Assembly (NCBI GenBank): GCA_036186865.1
Contig: AP025040.1
Coordinates: forward strand, 18,234,558-18,298,557
Reading direction: 5' to 3'
DNA length: 64,000 nucleotides
From: Eustoma russellianum
Taxonomy: Eukaryota; Streptophyta; Magnoliopsida; Gentianales; Gentianaceae
Each line of letters begins with the position of its first letter. The stretch's first letter is position 1. The notes below the pieces were generated by a model. That model was not told the DNA's origin, ran no database searches, and was given only the letters and a program-made list of their open reading frames with translations. Below are positions 31,367-42,518 of this stretch, in pieces. The position numbers and the translations under genes were made by a program.

Positions 31367-32366
31367 GTACCTAAAGATAGTTTAATGGCAACTAGATGCA
31401 ATTCCTTGGGCATACTATGAAATCTAGCACATAAACACACAACATGCAAAATATCCGGTCTACTAGCGGTCAGATAAAGTAAACTACCAATCATACCCCT
31501 ATATTTGGTTACCTCAACCGGATTTTCTTTTTCATCTTTGTCAAGATTTGTACTTGTGCTCATTATCGTACTCACACTTCTTCCATCCTCAAACTTTTAT
31601 TTCTTGAGTAAATCCTTTGTATAATTTGTTTGAGATATGTACACTCTATCTTGAGTTTGCTTGATTTGAAGACCAAGAAAGTAGTTGAGTTCATCCATCA
31701 TGCTCATCTCAAATTCTCCTTCCATCAATTTAGCAAAATGCTTACAAAGAGAATCATTAGTAGCACCAAATATAATATCATCCACATAAATTTGAACAAG
31801 CAATTGATGGTTTCCTTGTTCTTTAATAAAAAGAGTAATCCGACTTTTCCTCTTGAAAACTCATTTTCAAGTAGGAAGTTACTTAATCTTTCATACCATG
31901 CCCAAGGAGCTTGTTTAAGTCCATAAAGGGCCTTTTTGAGTTTAAATACATGATTTGGATAATTATGATTTTCAAACCCCGGCGGTTGAGCTACATACAC
32001 CTCTTCTTGAATTATTCCATTCAAGAATGCGGATTTCACATCCATTTGATATAGTTTGAAATCTTTATAGCATGCATATGCTAATAGAATCCTAATAGCT
32101 TCTAACCTAGCTACGGGGGCAAAGATTTCATCATAGTCTATGCCTTCCTTTTGTCTATATCCTTGAGCTACTAACCTAGCCTTGTTTCTAGTAATATTTC
32201 CTTTATCACCCATTTCGTTTCTAAATACCTATTTAGTGCCAATTATGGGATGATCAATAGGTTTATCCACTAATTCCCAAACATCACTCTTTTCAAATTG
32301 ATTTAGCTCTTTTTGCATGGCTAAAACCCAATCTTCATCTTTTATAGCCTCCTTTATATTTTTAGG
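31363..32366 (-). pseudogene. pol: copia reverse transcriptase, broken
   Basis: On the minus strand, about 32366-32214 still reads as the RT entry with a stop. 32213-31725 has GNITRNKARLVAQGYRQKEGIDYDEIFAPVARLEAIR, LYQMDVKSAFLNG and ALYGLKQAPWAWYERL. 31803-31597 keeps QIYVDDIIFGA with the YVDD active site and LNYFLGLQIKQT. 31575-31363 holds YRGMIGSLLYLTASRPDI. Frame changes fall near 31800 and 31590, so the catalytic residues survive but the chain does not. Confidence 0.85.
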
Positions 32367-33290
32367 CTAAACTTGTGAAATGAATGCATTTTCATTAAAT
32401 TTCCGCCTAGTCATTATGCCTTGACTAGTTTCACCTAATATTAATTCTTTAGGGTGATCTTTCCTATACTTATATGAATCCGGTAGATTTGAGGTATCTC
32501 CTTCTACTTCTTCATCTTCAACCTTAGGTTGAAGGGGATCAATCCTAAGGTCAATGACAATATTACCTTTTGGATTCTCAAATTTTTCTATATGACTTAC
32601 TTCAATTATTTCATCATCATCATCATCATTAATGCTTGGTTCATCCTCAATGAGTTCACAAAACTTGACATGAATTGACTCTTCAACTTTCATGCTCATC
32701 TTATTATATACCCTAAATGCCTTGCTATTTTGAGCATATCCCATAAAGATTCCTTCATCCGCTTTGAAATCGAGTTTATCCAAGTTATCCTTGGTGTTAA
32801 GCATAAAACACTTACAACCAAATACCTTGAAATAACCAATATTTGGTACTCTATCTTTCCAAAGCTCATGAGGAGTCTTTTTGAGAGATGGTCTCAAATA
32901 AACTCTATTTATTACATGACAAGCTGTGTTTACCGCTTCGGCCCAAAAATACTTGGGTAGCTCAAATTCATTTAACATGGCTCTACTCATTTCTTGAAGT
33001 GTTCTATTTTTCCTTTTCGCAATACCATTTTGTTGAGGAGTCCTTGAAGCCGAGAAATTGTGTCCATACCTTTTGGATACACAAAATTCTTGAAACTCAC
33101 CATCAAACTCACCACCTCTATCACTTCTAATTTTCTTAATTGTATCTTCTTTTTGATTTTTTAATCTCCGACATAGTTTTATAAACTCTTGGCATGCATC
33201 ATTCTTTGTGTCTAAGAACATTACCCAAGTGTACCTAGAGAAGTCATATACCACCACAAAGGTGTGATGTTTTCCACCTAGACTTGCCAT
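32367..33290 (-). pseudogene. pol: copia integrase core and C-terminal part; catalytic Glu replaced by Lys
   Basis: 307 codons open on the minus strand. The core contains KHHTFVVVYDFSRYTWVMFL and KIRSDRGGEFDG (second Asp). The third site reads QQNGIAKRKNRTLQE, where copia integrases have NGVVERKNRT, so the glutamate codon GAA is AAA. The C-terminal part has FGCKCFMLNTKDNLDKLD and AYRVYN-like text, then a variable acidic linker. The first Asp is in the preceding piece (LLHMDLYG, about 33300). Confidence 0.85.
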
Positions 33291-33652
33291 GCCAATATCC
33301 CGTACAAATCCATATGAAGTAATTGTAGAGGTTTGGTGGTGGAGATTTCAGTTTTGGGCTTGAAGCTTGTTTTAACAAGCTTTGCCTTTTGACAAGTGTC
33401 ACATAAGCCATGGTTTTCAAAATTCAATTTTGGAAGACCTTGGACTTTTTCGTTTATGCAAATCTCTTTGAAATTTTTAAAACTAATATGTCCAAGTCGT
33501 CTATGCCATAGTTGAGTCAAATCATTTTTGGCAACTAGGCAAGAAACATTTTGTGATATCAAATCATGTGTGCTAAATTTGTAAACATCATTTTTCCTTA
33601 TAGCCTCAAAAACAATCTTATCGTTCTTTTTCACAATGCATTTTCTTTTCAC
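33278..33652 (-). pseudogene. pol: copia pre-integrase zinc region
   Basis: LWHRRLGHISFKNFKEI and CDTCQKAKLVK give the HHCC site, followed by TTKPLQLLHMDLYG, the beginning of the integrase core with its first aspartate. It overlaps the next frame by 13 bases, the sign of a frameshift near 33285. Confidence 0.85.
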
Positions 33653-33830
33653 AAATTCAACTTGAAAATTAGCATCACATAGTTAGCTAACACTTATCAA
33701 ATTATATTTAAGCCCTTCTACATATAGTACATTATTAATAGTGAAAGAAGAGTTACCAATTTCTCTATGTCCAAGGATTTTGGCTCTCCCATTACCAAAA
33801 TCCACCGTTCCACCATCTTAGAGATTGAGC
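33653..33830 (-). pseudogene. Protease remnant
   Basis: Minus-strand text GGTVDFGNGRAKILGH and NNVLYVEGLKYNLISVS matches the C-terminal half of copia protease, with a stop at about 33680. The active-site DSG lies farther upstream and is degraded. Confidence 0.6.
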
Positions 33831-35543
33831 TTAGTCAACAACGTTTTGTCTCCGGTCATGTGCGTTGAACATCTGCTGTCCATAAGCCATTTGGTTCCTT
33901 CTTCTTTGGCTACTCCATTTATCTTGAGAGCCTACAAAACCAAGAGATTTATGCATTGGTACCGTTTGATGGCTGGGTCCTTTACGGTTAGTTTGTCGAC
34001 CCTTAGGCTTCCAAACATACATGCTTCCAAATCTAGCTCTACATGCATTTTTCATATGTCCTATTTTGTTGCAATGAAAACAAGTGGGTATATGCCTTGG
34101 TTTAGAAGATAATAAGTTATGTTGTGCTTTTTTGTTGTTTGTCTTTTTCTTTAATGACTTATGCTTAATGGAAGAATGTGATGAATTAAATCCTAAATCG
34201 GATTTATCATTTCCAATTCTTTGGTTTCCAAGTAGTTTGTCTAGATTATTTTTACCATTGGTTAGTCTTTGTAAATCTAACCTTAGTTTCTCACACTCTT
34301 TCCTAATTTCCACATTTTCAAGAGCTACGGTTTTATGCATGGTGAGTATGATGTCATGCTCTTGGAATATCAAAAAGTTTCTTATCATGCAAGCTCTTAT
34401 TTTCTAAAATGTAATTCTTGAACTCATTCTTGAAATGTTTATACTTTAAATTCAGTTTTTCAAAATCATCTTGCAAATCCCCTATTTCATCTTGCAAATT
34501 AGAAGGATTAGAATTTACATCAAGGTCATCTTCAATTACCATGAGACAAGTATGTTGAGCTTTTGGATTTTCAGCTATTGCAACAAGTACAACATCTTGA
34601 TCTTCACTATCTTCTCCTTACGATTCGGATAGGAGATCATCCCACGTGGTTACCTCTATATTGAGGGCTTTCTTCTTTTGAGGAAAGACCTTCTTCTCTT
34701 GCTTTTGCAGCTCCTTGACATGGCAATCGGAAACGAAGTGACCGGGTCGACCAAATCTATAGTAATTTTCACTTGCTTTTTTTCCTTGGGTGGTCTCTTG
34801 AAAAACTATCTTGCTTGAGCTTTATTTCTTGTTTCCATTCTTCTAAATTTTCTTACTAGAAGAGCAACTTCTTCATCCGATTCATCGGACTCTACCACCA
34901 ATCCTTTGTGTGATGTTTGTGTGGGCTTGATAGGATTTTGTTCATCAATAAGAATTTCATGGGCAAGGACATTACCGGATAGCTCATCAAGGGTAAGAGT
35001 CTTGAGATTCTTTGATTCGGTGATGGCGATGACTTTTTGTGTCCATTCTCTTGGCAAAGAGTTAAGGAGTTTTAAGACGAGGTCTTCATTTGAGATTTTC
35101 TTGTCCACCATGGAAAGTTGATTAACTATTCGTGTGAATCGGTCGATTGTCTCCTATATCTTCTCAGCGCTCTTCATTCCAAACATCTCATATTCCTTCA
35201 TGAGCATGAGTCTTTTGGCCATTCTTACTTGCTCAGTTCCTTCGTGTATCATTTCAATCCTTTTCCATGCCTTATGGGCTGTTTCAAGACATTGAAGTCT
35301 TCTATGCTCGGTGGTGGTAAGAGCACTTGAGAGAATATCAAATGCTTTGCCATTGATGGCAAAGTTTATCTTCTCTTCATCGGTATAGTCATCCTCATCT
35401 TTGAACATTGATTCTCCTTTTGAGTTGGTAATCATAGGAACTTCAATTCCTTTGACAATGGCTCTCCATATATCAAATCCACAGCCTTTCAAATGATCGA
35501 TCATTCGAAATTTATACAGAGAATAATTTTGGGCATCAAACAT
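33831..35543 (-). pseudogene. gag: copia Gag, interrupted
   Basis: Minus-strand pieces are 35543-35157 (FDAQNYSLYKFRMIDHLKG, DEEKINFAINGKAFDIL), an in-frame TAG at 35156-35154, 35111-34806 (ISNEDLVLKLLNSLPREWTQKV), a stop at about 34803, then 34542-34354 and 34388-33831. The first nucleocapsid knuckle reads YYRFGRPGHFVSDC, with both leading cysteines lost. A second knuckle CFHCNKIGHMKNAC (about 34085) is intact CX2CX4HX4C. Gag builds the particle that packages element RNA. This copy cannot be translated whole. Confidence 0.85.
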
Positions 35544-35649
35544 AGGTGCTTTAGTGTTTGATCATGAAAATAGTGCGAGATGAAGAGGTTGAGGTTGTCA
35601 ATGCCATGATCTTTAACCTTGCAACTTGCAAAGAGAGGCCAAGCATCAA

Positions 35650-35668
35650 GGTTAGATATTGATACCAA
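35650..35668 (-). other. Primer-binding site
   Basis: The minus strand reads TTGGTATCAATATCTAAC next to the LTR. The TGGTATCA core matches initiator-Met tRNA priming; the rest has drifted. Confidence 0.65.
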
Positions 35669-36315
35669 TTGTTAGGTCCAAAATACACTCTAGAGGGGGG
35701 AGGGGGTGAATAGAGTGTTGGGCAATTTTGCGGAATTTTCTTTTGTGGCTCAACTCAAATGGAATTCAAAATCAAAGCAAGAATGGGAGATGAGAAGCAA
35801 TGAATGTGTACACCGGATATAGAGTGGTTTGAATCGTAAATGATTCTACTCCACTACCACTTTGTTGCCAAAGTGGATTTTCAACAGCTACTCTTCTTAT
35901 TAAAAATAATAAGAACAACCACAGCAACACTTATACTAACACCTTAGTGTAAGCAACAACAACAGCAACTTCTTGCACAAACTACACTTGTGCAACTACA
36001 ACACCTACAGCTCTAGCAAGAACAACTTCTTGCTACCTCACAACTTCAACAAAGTTCCCTCAAGAACTTTCTCACAGTGGGATGAAGGAAATAGTAAGGT
36101 TCACACTTTCTCACTAGTCTAAGCACAAGCAAGAGATCAAATATTTATTGTTCCTCTTGTGCTAGACTCTCTATCTCTCAATATACAACAACGAAGAATA
36201 AAGAAAAGCTTAACAAGCTTTAAGCACTTTTACAAATGTGAGAGAACTATACAACAATGAATGATGAAGCTAGATGATGGTGAAAGTGTGTATTTGCCTC
36301 ATCCAAGCTTCTCCC

Positions 36316-36323
36316 ATTTATAG
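36316..36323 (-). promoter_or_regulatory. TATA box, right LTR
   Basis: The minus strand reads CTATAAATGGGAG, matching the sister LTR. Confidence 0.6.
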
Positions 36324-36589
36324 ATGAAGTTCACCACGTTTTTTAGGCCTCCACCATGTCTTCAACTACACCAAATGTCAAGATAATGCCCAAATAGTCT
36401 TTAGCCACCCTATGGAGTGATTTGATCCTCAATAGCCAACCTAGGATTGCTTAGACATGGATATAATAGTCAAGGAAACATGTAGCATGTTGGAGTAAAG
36501 TCTGTAAGAACTTTGAGCAATATTGGATAGAGAAAATACCATGAATCTCCCTTGGATTTTGTTCTAATGTTCATAAAAATTTTAATTCT

Positions 36590-36955
36590 GGGAGACATCG
36601 ATCGATCGAAGTGCTTGGGGTGAGAGATCGATATCCTCCAGAAACTCTGCAGTTTTGAAACTGCTGTACATCCATCGATTGAAGTCTCCCCTGGAGGGAC
36701 TGATGCCACTTCGATCGATCAATGTCTCCTGGACTGAGAGATCAAGGTTGGATAGAAAGTATTCTGCCTGACATCGATCGATCGAAGTCTCCTTTGGGAG
36801 AGACTGAAGTGACATCGATCGATGTTCCCAGGTTGATAGATCGATGTTGGACAGAAAGGTTTCTGCCTGACATCGATCGATTGAAGTCAGAGGCTGAAGT
36901 GGCATCGATCGATCGATGTCCCTAGTCTGAGAGATCAATGTTGGACAGTGAGTTC
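36590..36955. repeat. ATCGATCGAT tandem block, second copy
   Basis: Same about 103-bp unit arrangement as 27985-28345, with a few units shortened (GACATCGATCGATGTT at 36812). Confidence 0.8.
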
Positions 36956-37061
36956 CAATCTCAACCATTTTGGACACTGTGTAATTTTCTCATTTTGCAT
37001 CAAGTATCAAGCATAAATTTAACCTATTTAAAAGCATCTTTTCATCATTAAAACAATTTTT

Positions 37062-37447
37062 AGAGAAAAAAAGGTTTGAGTGATTTCAAAATGCATGATT
37101 TAAACGTGTTACAAATAAATGCATGACATATTTTATGATATGGCACGCACTTGCATAAAACTTGCCTTATATAGTTCATACATAATGTTGTCGTACTAAC
37201 GAGCCATGAAGCTTTAAAGCTTACATCAAATGGCAAACATTTGTTGTGTTTGAACTATTTTCAGGTGCCACCATTAATGAGCTAAACTAGTTCATTAAGT
37301 GAAGTACTTAGTTAATTAAACTAAGTAGTTCATTAAAGGAAGCAATATTTGGAAAAGGCACCAAGGCAACAAGTTGAAGAAAGGAAAGTCTTCCACACCC
37401 TTTCACACGCCATTTATCATATTTATATATATATATATATATATTTT
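37062..37447 (+). repeat. Old LTR of the long-LTR copia family, left piece
   Basis: GGTTTGAGTGATTTCAAAAT onward matches the start of the LTR at 37448, including AACGAGCCATGAAGC and AAGTACTTAGTT. It is interrupted by the young element at 37448 and resumes at 48932. Its extreme 5' bases are missing where it meets the previous LTR. Confidence 0.85.
37443..37447. repeat. Target-site duplication ATTTT, left
   Basis: ATTTT directly before TGTAGAAATATG; identical to 48932-48936. Confidence 0.88.
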
Positions 37448-37982
37448 TGTAGAAATATGAGGATTTGAGTGATTTCAAAATAAAGAAATTTGAATACGTA
37501 TATATATAAACGTTGGATATATATATATATATATATACAAGTATGCATGATAACTTGCCTTATTTAGCTTATATATTATGTTGCTGAACTAACGAGCCAT
37601 GAAGCTTTAAAGCTTACATCATATGGCGAACATTTGTTGAGTTTATACTATTTTCAGGTGCCACAATTAATGAACTAAAGTAGTTCATTAAGTGAAGTAC
37701 TTAGTTTAATAAACTAAGTAGTTCATTAAAGGAAGATGCATTTGGAAAAGACATGAATGCAACATGGCTATGGAAGGAAAGTTCTCTCCTCCTCCCCACA
37801 TCAATTTCACACGCCATATATACATAATATATATGTATTTTCAGATTTTTTTTAAAAAGGCACATACACATTTATTCCAACGTACTATCGACACGTTATA
37901 TATCTTACGAACGTACGATTACGTCACACCACTATACTTAACTCATATTTATGAGTATATTCAGATCTTATATCATATGATA

Positions 37983-37992
37983 NNNNNNNNNN
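37983..37992. other. Assembly gap (10 N)
   Basis: The gap follows CATATGATA and precedes TGACAAATT. The same place in the 3' LTR (near 46420) has 13 bases, TAAGATATGGTGA. Confidence 0.95.
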
Positions 37993-38730
37993 TGACAAAT
38001 TAAAAAACGACACGATAAAAGGTTCTAAACCGAAATTTGTCGTATCGGGCGATACCGAAACTTCGCCAACGTGTCACGTACTTGGCATAAATAAATGGCC
38101 AGCCCATATAAATCAAAATCTATTAAAAATTTCGTGCCATACACTGTATATTGAGACAAAAATACTTTCCATGTTGGCACACACAAATCATCCCACATTT
38201 AGGCCAAAATGTGAAGATTCCAATTTTATTTTTGTCACATGTTTATGGTACCACTTTAAATCAGCCAAGTGCTGAAAATTAAAGTATATATTATATATAT
38301 TATGTATAACATAATATATATAGCATGTGCAAAAGTTGGAATTTAAATTAGAGAAAAATCGGGTAATCGATAAATATCGAAAATTCGGTTTTCTACGCAC
38401 TTGACATGGAACGTTTTTCTTGAACATGATGTGGCACGTATCTAGACACTTTTTACATATAATATACATCTTAAAGTGTTCTAGAAAATTAAATTAAGGG
38501 CTGATTGGAATATTACATGTGTGTAATATTAAATGTGCACTATTTTACAAAGTTAGCAAAAATAAATTTCAGCACATGCATATACACACTTAAACGTCAC
38601 CCCAGCTGAGATGGAGCACATGTGGAGTCTTGTTGGCATGATGATTGGTCAAGAATCAATCATACAATGTTGATGAATCAAAGAGAGAAGCTACAAAAGG
38701 TAAGTTTTCAACATACACCTCTCTTATGTC

Positions 38731-39083
38731 ACATGCTGAAAATTTCAGCATGTCACACATCTTGTGGCCGATTTCTTCAACATTAAGGGAGATATTTTGT
38801 TGATTTTTCATTAAGGAATAAATCAAAGGAGTTATGGAAATGATTTGAATTGTATGTAAGGTTATTAAGTGTGATATTCTTTATATCACACATGCTGAAA
38901 TTTTTCAGCATGTGTGAAGTTGGTTATGGCCGAATGTGACTCTCCTTTGGTGTCCAAGTTCATTCTCAATCTTGTAGCAAGACTTACCTTAAATAATGGA
39001 TGTATTTTTATGGAAGAAGTTCAAAGAAAAATGGAAGAAATATTGATTTATCTCATATGGTAAATGCTGAAAATTTCAGCATT
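38731..39083. repeat. Three TGCTGAAA/TTTCAGCA hairpin modules in the LTR
   Basis: Perfect palindromes ACATGCTGAAA-A-TTTCAGCATGT (38731-38753), a 14-base-arm hairpin at 38887-38916 and AATGCTGAAA-A-TTTCAGCATT (39063-39083). Each is followed within 8-15 bases by TGGCCGA. The same set is in the 3' LTR (from 47170). Confidence 0.85.
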
Positions 39084-40494
39084 AACAATGTGATATGGCC
39101 GAATTTTTCAAGGGTGGAAGGAAGGATTTTTGTGTCTCACACTTTATGACAAATTGTGACTATTATGGCATGATTTAATAATTGATTATTTGGCATATAT
39201 TTAGTGTTTTTTTCAGAATATCCATGTCATCAAAATGATGACAACATTGAGCCAATCAAAAGATGACAAGTAAGCAATGACTAAATGATGGTCCAATGGA
39301 GTGATGCCAAGTAAGCAAAACATTGTCACCATGATGTCTCACACTCTCTCAAGCAATTAAAAGGAAATTTTCAAGAGGAGAGAGAGGTGCATAGGGGACG
39401 GCTGGACATTCTATAAGGAGAAGAGGAGAACAAACAAAAACAACACCAAGAATTACATTCAAAAGTGATCAAAGTGCAAAAGCTTTCTTCTCCTACACTT
39501 TCTTTCTTTCTTCTCTTGTAAAAAGCCTATTGTACTTTACTTCTTTCATTCTTGAATAGGCTTCATAGAAACCACCATTCATACATCTTTGTAAAAGATT
39601 GATCAAGGTGTGATCAATCTTCATTCTAGCGAGGTGGTGGTGTTCGTGCAAATTGTACTCACAATACAAGGTTTGTAAAGGGTTGGAGTTAAGGTGTAAC
39701 TCTATCAACCCTGCGGTAAGGTGTACTGCGTGTGTGAAATTAGTGTGAACCAAGGAAGGTGTTCCTTGAAGACTGGAGTAGGTTGTTTATAACCGAACCA
39801 GTATAAAATTCTTGGTGCAATTTACTTTCTGCATTTACGTTTCAGTTTCTGCGCTGTTTACTCATATTGTTCACGTTCGCAAAAATAGTAAACGTTTTCT
39901 AAAAATTATAAAAATTTCCAGAAACATACATAAACGTTCTAGGGTTAATTTGGCACAAGTTTCAACCCTTTTGGACAAGTATAGGTCAGTCAAACATCAA
40001 AAGTTCTGAGACTAGTGCAGTCTGACTTTCAGACTTGCAAAGGTTGAGACTTTGGTGGTATTTGACCTACTTCCCAAAAGAATTTTCAAAAACTGTTTCA
40101 ACCCATTTCAATATAGTGTGTGAGGAGTTATTGGTCAAATTTTCAGATCATTTGGACATTCACACAAATAGGAATTAATTTTTCAAAACCATCTACCGTT
40201 TCTGGCAGATTTGCACAATCTGAGTGCCAACGGTTTTTGAAGGGGTTAAAAGTTGAATTTTGATTTGAAATTTTTAGGGGACCCTCACAACATCTGAGGC
40301 TAAGTTCTCTCAAAATTTCATAATTTTTGGAGACCTCTAACCTAGGTTTTAAAACGTTTTAAAACTGGTACTGAAAACAGAATCTGTTTTCAGAACTTGA
40401 ATTGGTTTGGTTTAAAGAAATTTTAAAAACCATATTTTCCGCACCACCTATTCAACCCCCCCCCCTTCTAGTGGTGCCTTGCAGATCCTACAAG

Positions 40495-40506
40495 TGGTAT
40501 CAGAGC
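40495..40506 (+). other. Primer-binding site
   Basis: TGGTATCAGAGC, complementary to the 3' end of initiator-Met tRNA, lies two bases after the LTR. It starts minus-strand cDNA synthesis in copia elements. Confidence 0.93.
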
Positions 40507-40546
40507 GCAGGAATACTCACGACAAGGAATCCAACGATTCAGTGAG

Positions 40547-42463
40547 ATGGCATCCACAAATCTCAAAACCGAACAAGAAGGTATGTCGAGCCAAAGGCCT
40601 CCACTCTTTGACGGTGAGTCTTTTATTCAATGGAAACTTAGGATGAAACTTTTTCTTATGGCTATAGACATAGACCTTTGGTCAATAATTGAAGATGGTC
40701 CATATGTCCCATCTAAATTGTCCATTGTAGATGGAGTCACACTAGAAGTAATTAAAACGAGACAAGACTATACTAGTGAAGACAAAAAGAAACTGAGTAT
40801 GAATGCTAAGGCCATGCAATTACTCTTAAATGGTTTAAGTAAGAGTGAGTCTAGTTATGTGTCCAATTGTTCGAGTGCACAAGAAATGTGGAGAATCTTA
40901 GAAACTGAAACACGAAGGCACAAGTCAAGTAAAAGAGTCTAAAATTAATATGCTCATGTCTACTCTTGAGTCTTTTAAGTTGTTGCCTAATGAGTCAATT
41001 GTAGATATGGATCTTCGTTTGACTAACATCTATAATTCTCTTGAGTCTCTTGGTAAGGCTTTTACAACGCAGGAAAAGGTACAGAAAGTCCTACGGAGCC
41101 TTCCTTCGGAATGGGATCCTAAAGTGACTGCTATAGAAGAAAGCAAGGAGACTAAATCAATAAAAATGGAAGAACTCATTGGTTCACTCAAAGTTTATGA
41201 AAACAAACTTATTATTCGGAAATCGGAATCAACCAAACAAGGTAAGACAATTGCTTTTAAATCAAATGAATACGTCTCCCCTCCCTCCGATCACGTAGAT
41301 GATAGTGATTCCGAATCGGATAATGATGACTTAATTCTATTGGCAAAAGGACTAAGAAGATACATGAGAAAATCATTTAGAAATAAAAACAAGGGCACTA
41401 CATCTAAGAGAAATAAAAACAAGTCAAATGATAAGGACATTAAATGTTATGAATGCGGCAAACTCGGACACTTATCATATGACTGCCCAAACAAAGAAAA
41501 GCAAACTAATAAGTACCCTGACAAGGAGCGGAACAAAAATAGACCCGTCTCAGATCCTAAACAAAGAAACGTGCACTAAAGGCCTCCACATGGAGTGACT
41601 CATCAGACTCTGAAACTGAGACCGAAGAGGAGACCGCTCAAGTTTGCTTCGCTTCAAAGGCGTCTAATGAGGTATCATCCGATTCTGACTCTGACTCTGA
41701 ACCCTCTTATGATGATCTTTTTAGTCAGTATCTTGAATTACACAAATTTACTAAGACTCTCGCAAAAGAAAAGAAACGTTTAATTGAAGACAAGAAACTG
41801 TTAGAATCTTCTAACGAGAATCTTGTCGCTCAATTAAGCGATTCAAAGAAAGAGTCTTCATGTGTCATCACTGCATTAAAAACCGAGATCTCATCATTGA
41901 CTTCTCAAAATAATGAAATGAAATCCGAGATTTCAAATTTGAAATCAAGGAATACAGACTTAGAGAAAATGATGAAACAATTCGATACAGGGTCAAACAT
42001 GTTGCATCGCATCATATTATCACAAAAGCATGACAGTGACAAAACTGGATTGGGATACGTTGATACTAACGAAGTATCAACCAAACCAACCAAGTTTGTT
42101 GTGTCTAAGAAAGTAGACACCCCTAAGCATCAAGTGGCGTCTAAGATGATGCAAAAAGCACCCCCTTCCACACGCCCCACTCCCTCATATCATGTGAAAT
42201 ATAACGTTGTACCATATAGATATGAGAAGAAGAGATCAATGCATACACGAAATACATATCATCCACGTACTACGCACACACACACAAGGACATATCACAA
42301 ACGTCCTTCATACAATGAGTACAGGGGAGTCCTTGGGCAAAGACCCAAAGTACATGCACCACATGTATACTATATCGCACCTTCATCTACTTTCTTGCCA
42401 TTTGATAGACCGAGAAGGATCACCCAAGTATGGGTACCGAAAGGTACCTTTACTAAAAGGTGA
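40547..42463 (+). pseudogene. gag: Gag of the young copia element, two frame breaks
   Basis: ATG 40547 lies 40 bases after the primer site. The first frame (131 codons) has the N-terminal Gag fold: PPLFDGESFIQWKLRMKLFL and NAKAMQLLLNGLS. A frame change at about 40905-40920 leads to 40950-41579, with STLESFKLLPNESIVDM, KVLRSLPSEWDPKV, and a nucleocapsid knuckle CYECGKLGHLSYDC (about 41447-41488). A second frame change at about 41560 leads to an acidic Ser/Asp stretch, a coiled coil (ISSLTSQNNEMKSEISNL) and a His/Tyr-rich tail ending at TGA 42461-42463. Gag forms the particle. The two breaks each look like a single indel near short A-runs, so error or mutation are both possible. Confidence 0.88.
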
Positions 42464-42518
42464 TTAACTAACTCGAAAGGACCCAAAATTAAAAGGGTAC
42501 CTAAATCACCTTTTTACA

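Larger units (their letters stand above)
26854..37059 (-). mobile_element. Ty1/copia (SIRE/Maximus-like) element with extra 3' ORF, minus strand
   Basis: LTRs at 26854-28467 and 35670-37059 start and end TGTTAGG...TAACA in plus view (the right one lacks its last 11 or so bases). On the minus strand the interior reads primer site (35668-35650), gag, protease remnant, integrase, RT, RNase H, an extra sense ORF, then the polypurine tract. Pol is broken in several places. The left LTR holds a 232-base foreign patch. The target duplication cannot be confirmed because the right end is eroded and its flank does not continue the left flank. Confidence 0.88.
35670..37059 (-). repeat. 5' LTR of the minus-strand copia element, outer end eroded
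   Basis: TGTTAGGTCCAAAATAC to AAACAATTT, 1390 bp. It lacks the last 11 or so bases (ATATCTTAACA) seen in the sister LTR. TATA box 36316-36323 (minus). GATCGATC repeat block at 36590-36955. Confidence 0.85.
37448..40492 (+). repeat. 5' LTR of the young copia element
   Basis: TGTAGAAATATGAGG to CAGATCCTACA. It contains a TA microsatellite (37518-37538), a 10-N gap, three hairpin modules (38731-39083), a weak TATA-like CTATAAGG (39411) and a C-run near 40460. Over 3 kb is long for a copia LTR. Small frames within it recur identically in the 3' LTR and are not genes. Confidence 0.93.

Noticed and set aside
38188..38469. 93-codon minus frame, repeated at 46627-46908
   Set aside because: It duplicates because it sits in both LTRs of one young element; no domain.
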